In this document: positions 53,668-62,023 of the stretch, piece after piece | Layout of the letters: each line of letters opens with the position of its first letter | Position numbering within the stretch: position 1 is the first letter of the stretch | Source: Muribaculaceae bacterium | GTDB lineage: Bacteria; Bacteroidota; Bacteroidia; Bacteroidales; Muribaculaceae | Length of the DNA: 64,000 nucleotides | Direction of reading: 5' to 3' | Assembly: GCA_910573745.1 (NCBI GenBank) | Contig: CAJSYI010000007.1 | Location: forward strand, 1-64,000 | The notes under the pieces: model-generated | Seen by the model: only the letters and a program-made list of their open reading frames with translations | Told to the model about the DNA's origin: nothing | The model's database searches: none | Position numbers and translations under genes: made by a program

Positions 53668-54482
53668 ACGGTGAGGGATGCAGGCTGCAGGTGCTGGTCT
53701 GCACTTTGGGTGCAGAGGGCATCCGCCGTGTATGCGCTTCGTCGCATCCTGAGGTGGACGGCGTGAGGTATTTGGTCAGCTGGCAGCAGCCCGACGGACA
53801 TGTCGATGTGCCGGAAGAGATTAAGAAGCGGAATGACTTTGAAGTGGTTGTCTCGGCCACTCGTGGCCTTAGCCGCAACCGCAATGTCGCGCTTGATGCG
53901 GCTTCTGCACCTTTGGTTCTGATAAGCGACGATGATGTGGGCTACACGGCAGAAGGTCTGGAACGTGTGTTGAAGGCATTTGAAGATCGCCCGGAGACTG
54001 ACCTGATAACGATGCAGTATGAATCTTCGGGTAATCCCAAGAAGTATGTGCACGGGGAAGTGGATTTGCGGTGCAATCCGCGCGGCTACTATGCCACGAG
54101 CATTGAGATTGCGTTCAGGCTCTGGCGTTTGCGTGGTGCAGGAATCCGCTTCGACGAGCGTTTCGGCATCGGGGCCGAGTTCATCGCAGGAGAGGAGCAG
54201 ATTCTGATTGACGATGCCTTGCGGGCAGGGATGAGGTGCCGTTATGTGCCGGGTGTCATATGCCGTCATGACGGATCCACCACTTCCGACCGTCATTTCT
54301 ATGACCCTGCCTATATAGCCACCAAGGGAGCCGTGATTTCACGCTTGTTCAGGTTCTCGTGGCCGTTTCGCATGCTCACTCATGCGCTGCGCAATGCCGG
54401 CGGCGGCAAGCCCATAAGCCGTATGGCCTATCTGCGGGCATGGCTCGGCGGCGTGGCGCGTCTTCGTCATAGCACAAAATGA
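53664..54482 (+). CDS. GT2-type glycosyltransferase
   Basis: 272 residues from the ATG that overlaps the upstream stop; a start seven codons earlier is less likely. Seen are an N-terminal LQVLVCTLGAEGIRRVC, the helix SATRGLSRNRNVALDAASAP, the DxD-like LVLISDDDVGYT, and GIGAEFIAGEEQILIDDALR followed by ICRHDGSTTSD. This matches GT-A enzymes acting on surface glycans. Cotranscribed with the gene before it. It converges with the minus-strand ferredoxin gene. Confidence 0.8.
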   Translation: MNGEGCRLQVLVCTLGAEGIRRVCASSHPEVDGVRYLVSWQQPDGHVDVPEEIKKRNDFEVVVSATRGLSRNRNVALDAASAPLVLISDDDVGYTAEGLERVLKAFEDRPETDLITMQYESSGNPKKYVHGEVDLRCNPRGYYATSIEIAFRLWRLRGAGIRFDERFGIGAEFIAGEEQILIDDALRAGMRCRYVPGVICRHDGSTTSDRHFYDPAYIATKGAVISRLFRFSWPFRMLTHALRNAGGGKPISRMAYLRAWLGGVARLRHSTK

Positions 54483-54484
54483 AA

Positions 54485-54514
54485 GGGACCGCGCCAGCAG
54501 TCTGGTGCAGTCCC
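54485..54514 (-). terminator. Terminator-like hairpin after the ferredoxin gene
   Basis: GGGAC/GTCCC with an inner CCAG/CTGG stem. On the minus strand it is followed by CCTTTCATTTTG. It can also serve the converging glycosyltransferase transcript. Confidence 0.55.
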
Positions 54515-54543
54515 GGAAAGTCCGTAGTGGAAATAAGAGGCTA

Positions 54544-54711
54544 TTAGCCCTCTGTGATAGCGTCGGAGGGGCAAACCTGAGCGCAGCTGCCGCAGCTGAT
54601 GCACTCGTCAGGGTTGATGTGGTAGATGTCGCCGGGAGTGATTGCTCCTACGGGGCAAACGGGCTCGCAGGTTCCGCAAGCTACACAGTTGTCGCCAATT
54701 ACGTAAGCCAT
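54544..54711 (-). CDS. 2x[4Fe-4S] ferredoxin
   Basis: 55 residues starting MAYVIGDNCVACGTCEPVCP and continuing with a second cluster motif DECISCGSCAQVCP. Both CxxCxxCxxxCP motifs are complete and the size is that of clostridial-type ferredoxins. It carries electrons for anaerobic enzymes such as pyruvate:ferredoxin oxidoreductase. It has its own promoter and terminator and is unrelated to the glycosyltransferases on both sides. Confidence 0.95.
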   Translation of the reverse strand: MAYVIGDNCVACGTCEPVCPVGAITPGDIYHINPDECISCGSCAQVCPSDAITEG

Positions 54712-54769
54712 AGTTGTGTCTGATTTAAGTTAGTTATTTGTTAGAGTTATTCTTTTCTGAAAAGTCCTG

Positions 54770-54800
54770 CAAATTTAGCCCATTATTTCCAATCTGCAAA
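54770..54800 (-). promoter_or_regulatory. Promoter of the ferredoxin gene
   Basis: On the minus strand TTTG, 19 nt, TAAATTTG; the -7 box ends 58 nt before the ATG. Confidence 0.75.
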
Positions 54801-54839
54801 AAATCTTTCCTGAAAATTTTTTCTCTTCTCCTTTTTGGC

Positions 54840-54847
54840 TAATTTTG
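54840..54847 (+). promoter_or_regulatory. Possible -7 box of the last glycosyltransferase gene
   Basis: TAATTTTG, 46 nt before the chosen ATG; no TTG at the usual distance upstream. Confidence 0.4.
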
Positions 54848-54893
54848 TGGCGGGATAAAGGATGCGATGTTGCGTCCAGACCGTTGTAATATT

Positions 54894-55649
54894 ATGATTG
54901 TTTCAGAATTGCCGCTTGTGTCGGTCATCACAATAACGTTCAATGCCGCTCGTGAGCTGCCCCCGACCCTCAGGTCGGTCAAAGAGCAGACTTTCCGTGG
55001 CTTCGAGCATATAGTCATCGACGGTGCGTCGGCCGACGACACCGTTTCCGTGGCGCGCCGGGAAGGCGTGGAGGGTCTCAGGCTGGTGAGTGAGCCGGAC
55101 CGTGGCCTGTACGACGCCATGAACAAAGGGCTTAAGACTGCGAGGGGGAAATATGTGGTTTTCCTGAATGCCGGCGACTCTTTCGCCGATGCCTCGGTTC
55201 TTCAGGCTTATGCCGACGCGGCCATGAAAGACCCCGACATCATCTATGCCGATACCGACCTTGTGGATGCCGGCAGGAAAGTGGTGGGGCACAGGCATCT
55301 TTCCGCTCCCGATGTATTGACTTTTGAAAGTTTCTCTCACGGGATGCTCGTATGCCATCAGGCTTTTATGGTGCGCAGGAGCATTGCCCCAAGGTATGAC
55401 CTGCGCTATCGCTTCTCTGCCGACTACGACTGGACGGTTCGTTGCCTGGCGCTCACGGTTCCGCAGCGGTGCGTCAATCTGCATCGGGTGGCGATCCATT
55501 ATCTCAAAGACGGGCTTACCGGGCGCAACAGGCGGGCCTCGCTTCTTGAGCGGTTCAGGATAATGAGCCGCCATTACGGCGCGCCGACGGCCATAGGCCG
55601 CCATGTCGGCTTCATCCCACGTGCGATCGCGCGGAAGCTGGGACGTTAG
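54894..55649 (+). CDS. GT2-family glycosyltransferase
   Basis: 251 residues from MIVSELPLVSVITITFNAAR; the open frame extends nine codons further. Family hallmarks are VIDGASADDTVSVARREGVE, LYDAMNKGLKTARGKYVVFL, NAGDSFAD and FSADYDWTVRCLAL. The ending is short and basic. Close relatives are WcaA/colanic-acid-type or LPS-core-type transferases, but the sugar cannot be assigned. Its stop codon lies in the left end of repeat element C. Confidence 0.88.
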   Translation: MIVSELPLVSVITITFNAARELPPTLRSVKEQTFRGFEHIVIDGASADDTVSVARREGVEGLRLVSEPDRGLYDAMNKGLKTARGKYVVFLNAGDSFADASVLQAYADAAMKDPDIIYADTDLVDAGRKVVGHRHLSAPDVLTFESFSHGMLVCHQAFMVRRSIAPRYDLRYRFSADYDWTVRCLALTVPQRCVNLHRVAIHYLKDGLTGRNRRASLLERFRIMSRHYGAPTAIGRHVGFIPRAIARKLGR

Positions 55650-55927
55650 AGTGTGGTTGAATTTTTATTCTGATTTTTACAGGCAGTTTTACAGGGCTTT
55701 CCGGGCCTTGGAACGAGGCGCATAGCGGGCTATGCAACGAGTGAAAGGCCGGAAAGGACGTGAAAATGCCGTGAAATGTTCCAGAGTGTGCCTTTATGGG
55801 CCTTTCGGGCGTCTTCGCGCCTTTGCCCCGGTCATGCAGCCCGCTGCACTCCCTCGTCTGCATGCGCGAATCCGTCCCGAAATCCTCCATAAAAAATCTT
55901 GAAGAAAAATTTCAAACACACTCTTAG
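55646..55927. repeat. Inverted-repeat intergenic element, copy C (longest)
   Basis: About 282 bp with ends that match in inverted orientation: left TTAGAGTGTGGTTGAATTTTT, right (minus strand) AAGAGTGTGTTTGAAATTTTT. The left third carries TTCTGATTTTTACAGGCAGT as in copy A. The centre holds a long hairpin, CTTTCCGGGCCTT with AAGGCCGGAAAG, capped by GCATAG-CGGG-CTATGC. No protein is encoded. It covers nearly all of the gap before trkA and overlaps the preceding stop codon. Confidence 0.78.
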
Positions 55928-55966
55928 TTTGCAGATGTCAGGAATCAGGTTTCAGAATATCGTCAT

Positions 55967-57301
55967 ATGAAGATAATAATCGCGGGCGACGGCGACACGG
56001 GCACTCATCTTGCGCGTCAGCTTTCGTATGAAGACCAGGATGTGGTGCTTCTCGGCACGGATGCGGCACGGCTTGCCGATATGGATGCCCGCTACAACAT
56101 ACTGACCCAGGAGGGCGAGGCCACTTCGGCCTCGGCGATGAAGGCCGCCGGGGTGGCGGGCGCCGACCTTTTCGTGGCCGTAACTCCTTGGGGCAACACC
56201 AATCTTGTGTCGGCCCAGCTTGCCAAGTCGCTGGGCGCGGGAAAGACCGTGGCGCGCATAGACAACCCGGAGTTCATTTCCGATGAAATGAAGTCATTGT
56301 TCAGGAATGTCGGTGTGGACACTCTCGTCTATCCCGAGCATTTTGCCGCAAAGGAGATTTCCACCGCGCTTGAATACAGCTGGCTCCGCTACCGTTATTC
56401 TCTCCACGACGGACAGATAATCGTGGCGGGCGTCAGGATTCCTGAAGGCGCGCCGGTTGACGGCATGGAATTGAGGGAGTTCGGCAAGGAACGGCATCGG
56501 TTTCATGTCTCTGCCATAAGGAGAGGGGGCGAGACCATAATCCCTTGCGGTACGGACGTGATACGGGCGAGGGACACCGTTTGGTTCACTTTGGCCGGAG
56601 GCGACGAACGTGAACTCATACGCCTGTGCGGCCGTTCTGACTCCGCTATACGCAAGGTCATGGTGGCCGGGGCGGGCAAGATTGCGAGGACGCTTTGCCG
56701 CAGGCTCGGAAACCGGTTTGAGCTGACGGCGGTGGAGCCTGACCGGGAGCGTTGCCGCAAGCTTATGGAATGTTGCCGCGACGTGAATGTGGTCAATGCG
56801 GACTACAGGAATCTTGACGTGTTGCGCGACGAGAAGCTTCAAGACATGGATGCGTTCGTGGCTTTGACCGATGCGTCCGAAACCAACATAGTCAGCTGCC
56901 TTGTGGCCAGGGATTTCGGAGTAAGGAAGACAGTCGCCGAAATCGAGGACATGCAGTATTTATCCGAGGCAGAACGCCTTGACATAGACAAGGTGATAAA
57001 CAAGAAGCTTCTCACGTCCAGCAGGATATACCAGATGCTGCTCGATTCGTTCCTGCCCACTCCGCGTTGCCTGGCTCTTGAGTATGCCGAGGTCGTGGAG
57101 ATTGTGGCCGGGGAAGGCTCGAAGATAGTCAAGGCTCCCGTGAAAGACCTCAAGTTGCCGAAAGGCACCACAATAGGCGGTATGATACGCGACGGGGTCG
57201 GGATGCTTGTCGGCGGTGAGACCCGGATCAGGCCCGGCGACCATCTCGTGATATTCTGCCTCACTGGCTCGTTGTCCAAAATAGAAAAATTCTTTGTCTG
57301 A
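55967..57301 (+). CDS. trkA: Trk potassium uptake regulator TrkA
   Basis: 444 residues with two tandem RCK units. The first NAD-binding loop is IIAGDGDTGTHLARQLS (about 3-19) with TQEGEATSASAMKAAGV, the second VMVAGAGKIARTLCRRL (about 230). Each is followed by a TrkA-C domain (VDGMELREFGKERHRFHVSA; LKLPKGTTIGGMIRDGVGML). It gates the TrkH channel in response to NAD(H) or ATP. Its stop overlaps the trkH start by one base. Confidence 0.94.
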   Translation: MKIIIAGDGDTGTHLARQLSYEDQDVVLLGTDAARLADMDARYNILTQEGEATSASAMKAAGVAGADLFVAVTPWGNTNLVSAQLAKSLGAGKTVARIDNPEFISDEMKSLFRNVGVDTLVYPEHFAAKEISTALEYSWLRYRYSLHDGQIIVAGVRIPEGAPVDGMELREFGKERHRFHVSAIRRGGETIIPCGTDVIRARDTVWFTLAGGDERELIRLCGRSDSAIRKVMVAGAGKIARTLCRRLGNRFELTAVEPDRERCRKLMECCRDVNVVNADYRNLDVLRDEKLQDMDAFVALTDASETNIVSCLVARDFGVRKTVAEIEDMQYLSEAERLDIDKVINKKLLTSSRIYQMLLDSFLPTPRCLALEYAEVVEIVAGEGSKIVKAPVKDLKLPKGTTIGGMIRDGVGMLVGGETRIRPGDHLVIFCLTGSLSKIEKFFV

Positions 57302-58758
57302 TGAATTCAAATCTCAGGTTCGCGCGCGTGTTTCGCGTCTGCGGATGGCTGTTGCTTCTTGAGGCTCTTTTTCTTCTCCTCCCGATGTGCGTTTCATTGG
57401 CCTACGGGGAAGATGACTGGTGGACATTCCTTGCTGCCGCAGTCTCAGCCGGTGCCGTGGGCGGAGGCGCGGCGTATTTCCTGCGGGGATGCCCCTCTCG
57501 CCTCAACCGTCTTGACGCGTTCCTGCTCACCACGATGGTCTGGGTGCTGTTCTCTGGCTTCGGAATGATTCCTTTTATGGCCGGGTCTCTCGGTGCCGAT
57601 GCCGCAGGTGCGTTTTTCGAGACAATGAGCGGGTTCACCACTACGGGCGCGACCGTGATTGCGGATGTTGAGTCGCAGACACGCGGGCTTCTGTTTTGGC
57701 GCAGCCTGATACAGTGGATCGGGGGGCTGGGGATAGTGCTTTTCATTCTGGCGGTGCTTCCCGCGCTGAACCGCGACGGCGGCATATCCATGTTCAATGC
57801 CGAGATGACAGGGATAAGCCACGACAAGCTGCATCCGCGCATCAGGCAGACTGCCAAGTCCTTGTGGGAGGTGTACGGTGTCCTGACGGCAGTCCTGGCA
57901 TTGCTCCTGTGGCTTGGGCCGATGGATTTCTTCGACAGTGTCTGCCAATCGATGACCACGATGTCTACAGGCGGCTTCTCGACACGGAACGACAGCATCG
58001 CAGGCTTCGGCAGCCGCTACGTGGCAGCGGCCGTTACGTTGTTCATGCTTGTCGGAGGTGTCAATTTCACATTGATATACAATATGTCGCGCGGAGACTT
58101 TTCGTCGTTGAGGCGCAACACTGTGGTCAAGGTGTACGCTGGCACTGTTGCAGCCATTTACGCTGTTCTTGCTGTTTCGTTGGCTTTTCAGGGTAATGAA
58201 TGGGATTGGACTGACTTTCTGCTCCGCCCCATGTTCCTCATAGCGTCGGCCATTACCACCACCGGCTTTTCCTACGGAGGCTTTGAGGCATGGGGGCCGG
58301 TGGCCTTGACGCTGGTTTTCGTGATGATGCTCACTGGCGCGTGTGCCGGCTCCACAACCGGAGCCGTTAAGCTGGACCGTTTCACGGCTTTGGCCCGGCA
58401 TGCCCGTAATGAAGTCATGCTCGGGCTTTATCCCAACAGGATGATGCACGTCGATGTCAACGGACGTATGCTTAACGAGGGGCAGATGTCGAGGATTTCC
58501 GCTTTCATCGTCCTTTACCTTGCGTTGATTCTTGCCGGGACTCTGGTGCTTGCAGCCTGCGGGTTCAGTTTCACGGACTCGCTTTTTGCCACTACGTCGT
58601 GCATAGGCAACAACGGTCTCGGCTACGGGGCTACCGGCGGAAGTTTCTCCGTCATTCCTTCTGGAGCCAAGTGGATGCTTTCCGCATTGATGCTGGTGGG
58701 ACGCCTGGAACTCTTCACCGTTATTGCGCTCTTCATCCCGTCTTTCTGGAAGAAATGA
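57301..58758 (+). CDS. trkH: Trk potassium uptake channel TrkH
   Basis: 485 residues with about ten membrane helices arranged in four membrane-pore-membrane repeats. Pore-loop regions include METMSGFTTTGATV, CQSMTTMSTGGFSTRN, AITTTGFSYGG and ATTSCIGNNGLGYG, the expected degenerate TTG-type filters. GLGIVLFILAVLPAL and SRISAFIVLYLALILAG are helices. It takes up K+ together with TrkA. No other K+ genes are adjacent. Confidence 0.94.
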   Translation: MNSNLRFARVFRVCGWLLLLEALFLLLPMCVSLAYGEDDWWTFLAAAVSAGAVGGGAAYFLRGCPSRLNRLDAFLLTTMVWVLFSGFGMIPFMAGSLGADAAGAFFETMSGFTTTGATVIADVESQTRGLLFWRSLIQWIGGLGIVLFILAVLPALNRDGGISMFNAEMTGISHDKLHPRIRQTAKSLWEVYGVLTAVLALLLWLGPMDFFDSVCQSMTTMSTGGFSTRNDSIAGFGSRYVAAAVTLFMLVGGVNFTLIYNMSRGDFSSLRRNTVVKVYAGTVAAIYAVLAVSLAFQGNEWDWTDFLLRPMFLIASAITTTGFSYGGFEAWGPVALTLVFVMMLTGACAGSTTGAVKLDRFTALARHARNEVMLGLYPNRMMHVDVNGRMLNEGQMSRISAFIVLYLALILAGTLVLAACGFSFTDSLFATTSCIGNNGLGYGATGGSFSVIPSGAKWMLSALMLVGRLELFTVIALFIPSFWKK

Positions 58759-58894
58759 CAGGGTGATTGCTTGATTCAGGACAAAAGCTGAAATGTTTCA
58801 GAAAGCCGACAGTCGGGCAAGGACATATGTCTTTTTGATGGTTCTATTAGGGAATTTTTCGGAATGAAAGGCCAATTGTTACCGTATTATTTAG

Positions 58895-58902
58895 TACTTT
58901 TG
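58895..58902 (+). promoter_or_regulatory. -7 box of the AraC-family gene
   Basis: TACTTTTG, 20 nt before the ATG; the upstream TTG is 16 nt away, closer than usual, so a -33 box is unclear. Confidence 0.5.
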
Positions 58903-58922
58903 CGATATAAAAAGAGAAAAGT

Positions 58923-59843
58923 ATGATTATCGACGTGAAGTCTCAGGCGGCTGTTGTTCAGAAAGAGGCGGTGAAGGAGTTCTCGCTTCAGGACGTGGCG
59001 CGCAAAGTCAACAATGTGAATCTCGACGAGGAGATTGTAGTGGTGGAGGACTGGTGTCCGGGAAGATCGGAGATGCCTGTCCCCGCACGCGTGAATGCGC
59101 TCCTCATCATCCTGTGTACTCACGGCAAAGGCAGGATCGGAATAGACCTCAAGGAATATGAGGTGGAAAAAGACACGCTTCTTGTGATCCAGCCCAAGAA
59201 CTATATCTATCTCATCGATTACGACGAAGATGCCAGGGCGAACATCGTGGCGTGTTCCGGCCATGTGGTGGAGGATGTGCTTCCTAAGCTGACCGATCTC
59301 CTCCCGCTTCTGATTCATCACCGTACGGAACCCGTAACGCATCTCAACGAAGAAGAGTCCGGAAACCTGAATGTGTTCTACCGGTTCCTGAGGACTAATC
59401 TGACTGGGCCGCGCACGCCGTTCCTGCAGCGTAAGGTGCTTTGCGTGCTTCAGGCTGCTTTGTTCGAGATGATGGACATGCATCACGCCCGGTCGAAGGA
59501 AGCCATATTCAGGCGGACGCGCAAGGAGGAAATAATGGCCAAGTTCATCCTCGCCGTAAGCGAGGATTTCCGTGAGCATCGCGAAGTGTCTTACTATGCC
59601 GAGCGGCTGTGCATCACTCCCAAGCATCTGTCTGCGGTGGCCAAAGAGACTTCAGGCCGCACTGCCGGCGAATGGATCGAGGGATATGTGACGATGGAGG
59701 CCAAAGTGCTCCTTAAATCCACCGACCTGACCGTTCAGGAGGTGGCGGCGCGTCTGAATTTCGCCAACCAGTCGTTTTTCGGTAAATACTTCAAACATCA
59801 GACGGGGATGTCGCCTTCGGCATACCGTCGCGCGTTTTCCTGA
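58923..59843 (+). CDS. AraC-family transcription regulator
   Basis: 306 residues. The N-terminal part has a cupin-like sensor region (LLIILCTHGKGRIGIDLKEY, KDTLLVIQPKNYIYLIDYDE). The C-terminal AraC domain (about 200-306) holds two helix-turn-helix motifs: SYYAERLCITPKHLSAVAKE and LTVQEVAARLNFANQSFFGK, ending FKHQTGMSPSAYRR. Ligand and targets are unknown. It is transcribed toward the minus-strand genes that follow and has no obvious partner gene. Confidence 0.92.
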   Translation: MIIDVKSQAAVVQKEAVKEFSLQDVARKVNNVNLDEEIVVVEDWCPGRSEMPVPARVNALLIILCTHGKGRIGIDLKEYEVEKDTLLVIQPKNYIYLIDYDEDARANIVACSGHVVEDVLPKLTDLLPLLIHHRTEPVTHLNEEESGNLNVFYRFLRTNLTGPRTPFLQRKVLCVLQAALFEMMDMHHARSKEAIFRRTRKEEIMAKFILAVSEDFREHREVSYYAERLCITPKHLSAVAKETSGRTAGEWIEGYVTMEAKVLLKSTDLTVQEVAARLNFANQSFFGKYFKHQTGMSPSAYRRAFS

Positions 59844-59844
59844 T

Positions 59845-60195
59845 TTATAGCATGTTCGCGCCCCATCCGCTGCGTTGGGGCATATGTTCCCCGTATAGCA
59901 TCAGTGGCTTTTCAAGAGTCCATCCACGAGAGGCGTTGCGGACGCTCATCTTCACAAGGCCGCGTTTCCGGCGGGCTGCCTGCCTTACTTCGCCGACAAG
60001 TTCGGTCATGTCGTTGGCGCGTCGGCAGAAAAACGACATTTCGTTGCCGTCGGCGAAGCGAAGGCGCACGTGAAGCTCGTCGCCGATGCGCATCGGATGG
60101 CTTTCGTGGCGCGACGGCGCGAAAGAGTGGACATAGGGGTATATTCCGCGCGAAGAGCGTATTCCTTTGATTCCAGAGCAGGATGTTGTGTACAT
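59845..60195 (-). CDS. Small protein of unknown function
   Basis: 116 residues from MYTTSCSGIKGIRSSRGIYP; the open frame extends 17 codons upstream through an inverted repeat. The rest is basic and Arg/Met-rich: MRIGDELHVRLRFADGNEMS, FFCRRANDMTELVGEVRQAA, RRKRGLVKMSVRNASRGWTL. No signal peptide or membrane segment. I do not recognise the family. It is the last gene of the minus-strand run starting at pyrE, but a 125-nt gap with a possible promoter precedes it. Confidence 0.6.
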   Translation of the reverse strand: MYTTSCSGIKGIRSSRGIYPYVHSFAPSRHESHPMRIGDELHVRLRFADGNEMSFFCRRANDMTELVGEVRQAARRKRGLVKMSVRNASRGWTLEKPLMLYGEHMPQRSGWGANML

Positions 60196-60202
60196 AAGGC
60201 AT

Positions 60203-60231
60203 GTAATTTTGTTTTGACACAACAAAATTAC
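60203..60231. promoter_or_regulatory. Perfect inverted repeat holding two opposed -7-like boxes
   Basis: GTAATTTTGTT-TTGACAC-AACAAAATTAC is an 11+11 bp perfect inverted repeat. Each arm contains TAATTTTG, one per strand. On the minus strand it lies 28 nt before the start codon of the small protein, so it may be an operator over its promoter. A terminator is unlikely because the stem is A/T-rich. Confidence 0.45.
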
Positions 60232-60320
60232 GGCCTTCGGCTGCAATGTCTTTGCAGCGGACGGTTAATAAAAGTTCATTCGCCGGGGAGTGGGATGGCA
60301 TGGCCGGAGCCGCTTCTTCA

Positions 60321-61364
60321 TTATGGTCTGTGGCATGTCGCTACGCGGCGCAGTCTGACCATGCTTTGCTGGTAAGGGAATTCCAGTGTGAGCGTGGTCG
60401 AGGAATCGGCAGTGTAGGCTTTGAGGCGGTGCGACATCGGTCTGAGGCAGGCGTCGATCCATGTGAGGTCGAATATTCCTCCGAAAGCGGTGGGTTGCAG
60501 CTCCCCCTTGATCATGCCGGGACTCCACAGGCCTCGGTTTGTCTCCGCTCCTCCGAGGTATACGATAAGGTAGCGGCCTTCGTCTTTCACTATTGCCAGC
60601 ATGTAGTCTCCGCCTAAACGCAAAAGGTCGTTTTCGAGCGTGGAGTCGAAGACATGCCAATAGCCTTCTATTAGGTCGGTTGAGCGTGTCAGGTGTCTGT
60701 CGAGCGAATCGGGGTCGGCCCAACGGCTCATAAGGTCTTCCGGTACGGGTTCTTGCGTGAATGTGATGCTTTCGATGGCTATTTTCGAGCCTTGTCCGGC
60801 GAAGAGTCCCACGGAATCGGCTGTGAAGCCTTCCGGAATCGGCAATGCTCCGAGGTCGCAGACCTTGTCGGCAGCCACCGTGAGCCGCCATTCTCCCCGG
60901 ATGCGCGCCAGTGTTGCCATATTGCGGTTTCCGGAAGACGCGAGATGCCCTGGGGCTTTTATTGTCAGTGATCTGCCGTCAGGGGTAGTGGCGGTGGCGC
61001 ATACTGCCTGCATCGTGCCCAGTCCGTTGTCGTCGGTTTCTCCGGAACGGATTGAGACGCGCAGCTCTTCTCCGTCGGTTTGCCTTAGCGAGATTCCCCA
61101 TTCTGGCTGCCGCTCCGTAAGCAGGGGATTTTTGCTTTGCAGGTCTGACACCACGGCTTTCAGACGCATATCCCTGACGCCTGGTTTCACAGGGAACAGG
61201 ATGGTCTGGTTTCCTGATATTGTGTCGGGCCACTCCCCGAATCCTCGTGAATGGTTGAGAACCAGAGGGGAGGGAAGCATTCGGGCCAACGGGATGGCTT
61301 CTGCGGCCGTTGCCGTAAAGGCTGATGAGGAGATGAGAAGGGTTGAGGAGACCAGGGCGTTCAT
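60321..61364 (-). CDS. Secreted or periplasmic protein of unknown function
   Basis: 347 residues with a signal peptide (MNALVSSTLLISSSAFTATA-AEA). The mature part is beta-rich with WPDTISGNQTILFPVKPGVR, WRLTVAADKVCDLGALPIPE and GYWHVFDSTLENDLLRLGGD; the last 150 residues look like a lipocalin-type or beta-sandwich fold. No lipobox, catalytic triad or known motif is seen. It begins 1 nt after the LysE-type gene stop, so it is cotranscribed and translated with it. Confidence 0.7.
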   Translation of the reverse strand: MNALVSSTLLISSSAFTATAAEAIPLARMLPSPLVLNHSRGFGEWPDTISGNQTILFPVKPGVRDMRLKAVVSDLQSKNPLLTERQPEWGISLRQTDGEELRVSIRSGETDDNGLGTMQAVCATATTPDGRSLTIKAPGHLASSGNRNMATLARIRGEWRLTVAADKVCDLGALPIPEGFTADSVGLFAGQGSKIAIESITFTQEPVPEDLMSRWADPDSLDRHLTRSTDLIEGYWHVFDSTLENDLLRLGGDYMLAIVKDEGRYLIVYLGGAETNRGLWSPGMIKGELQPTAFGGIFDLTWIDACLRPMSHRLKAYTADSSTTLTLEFPYQQSMVRLRRVATCHRP

Positions 61365-61365
61365 G

Positions 61366-62007
61366 TCATCGGGCCATGTTGATTATGCTTGTCGCTATTC
61401 CTACGGCGGCGAAGATGAAAATTATTGAGCCTATTATCCGGTTTATGAGCCATAATGAACGCAGGTTGAAGTGGGTTCTGACCTTGTCAACGAAAAGCGT
61501 TACGAGGTACCACCACAGTGCGGCTCCTCCAAGTATGAAGATGAATCCTATTATGTAGTGGTAAAACCTGATTTCAGGCATCAGAAAGTTGAAACGTGCG
61601 AACAGTCCTACTATCAGGAAGAGTATCAATGGATTGGAAAACGTGAAGAGAAAACCGCTTATGAAGTCGGTCTTGTGGCTTGTGGCCGCGTCGGGGGCTT
61701 TCTTCAGCTTGTGCGACGGGTTCTGCCGGAAAATGTAAAGGCCGAACCCTATGAGCACTGCACTGCCGATCAGTTGGATTATGTCTTGGTTGCGTTCGAG
61801 GAACCCTTCGATGAAAGACAGCCCGAATCCGGTGAGAAGGCAATAGAATAGGTCGCTCACGGCAGCGCCGAAACCCGTGTAGAGGCCCGACTTGCGGCCT
61901 TTGTTCAGCGTCCGCTGTATGCAGAGCATCCCTACCGGACCCATCGGGGCCGATACGAGTATGCCTATCGCCAGTCCTCGCCAGAGCATATAGAAAATGT
62001 CTTCCAT
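61366..62007 (-). CDS. LysE-family amino acid exporter
   Basis: 213 residues with six predicted membrane helices. Family features are GILVSAPMGPVGMLCIQRTL at the start, then FGAAVSDLFYCLLTGFGLSF and FTFSNPLILFLIVGLFARF. It probably exports amino acids or related small molecules across the inner membrane; the substrate cannot be assigned. It follows the Rieske-like lipoprotein gene by 16 nt in one transcript. Confidence 0.88.
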   Translation of the reverse strand: MEDIFYMLWRGLAIGILVSAPMGPVGMLCIQRTLNKGRKSGLYTGFGAAVSDLFYCLLTGFGLSFIEGFLERNQDIIQLIGSAVLIGFGLYIFRQNPSHKLKKAPDAATSHKTDFISGFLFTFSNPLILFLIVGLFARFNFLMPEIRFYHYIIGFIFILGGAALWWYLVTLFVDKVRTHFNLRSLWLINRIIGSIIFIFAAVGIATSIINMAR

Positions 62008-62023
62008 CCCCTTGTCTGTTTTC

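Noticed and set aside
54505-54723. Plus-strand 72-residue open frame
   Set aside because: It is antisense to the ferredoxin gene, whose cluster motifs are unmistakable.
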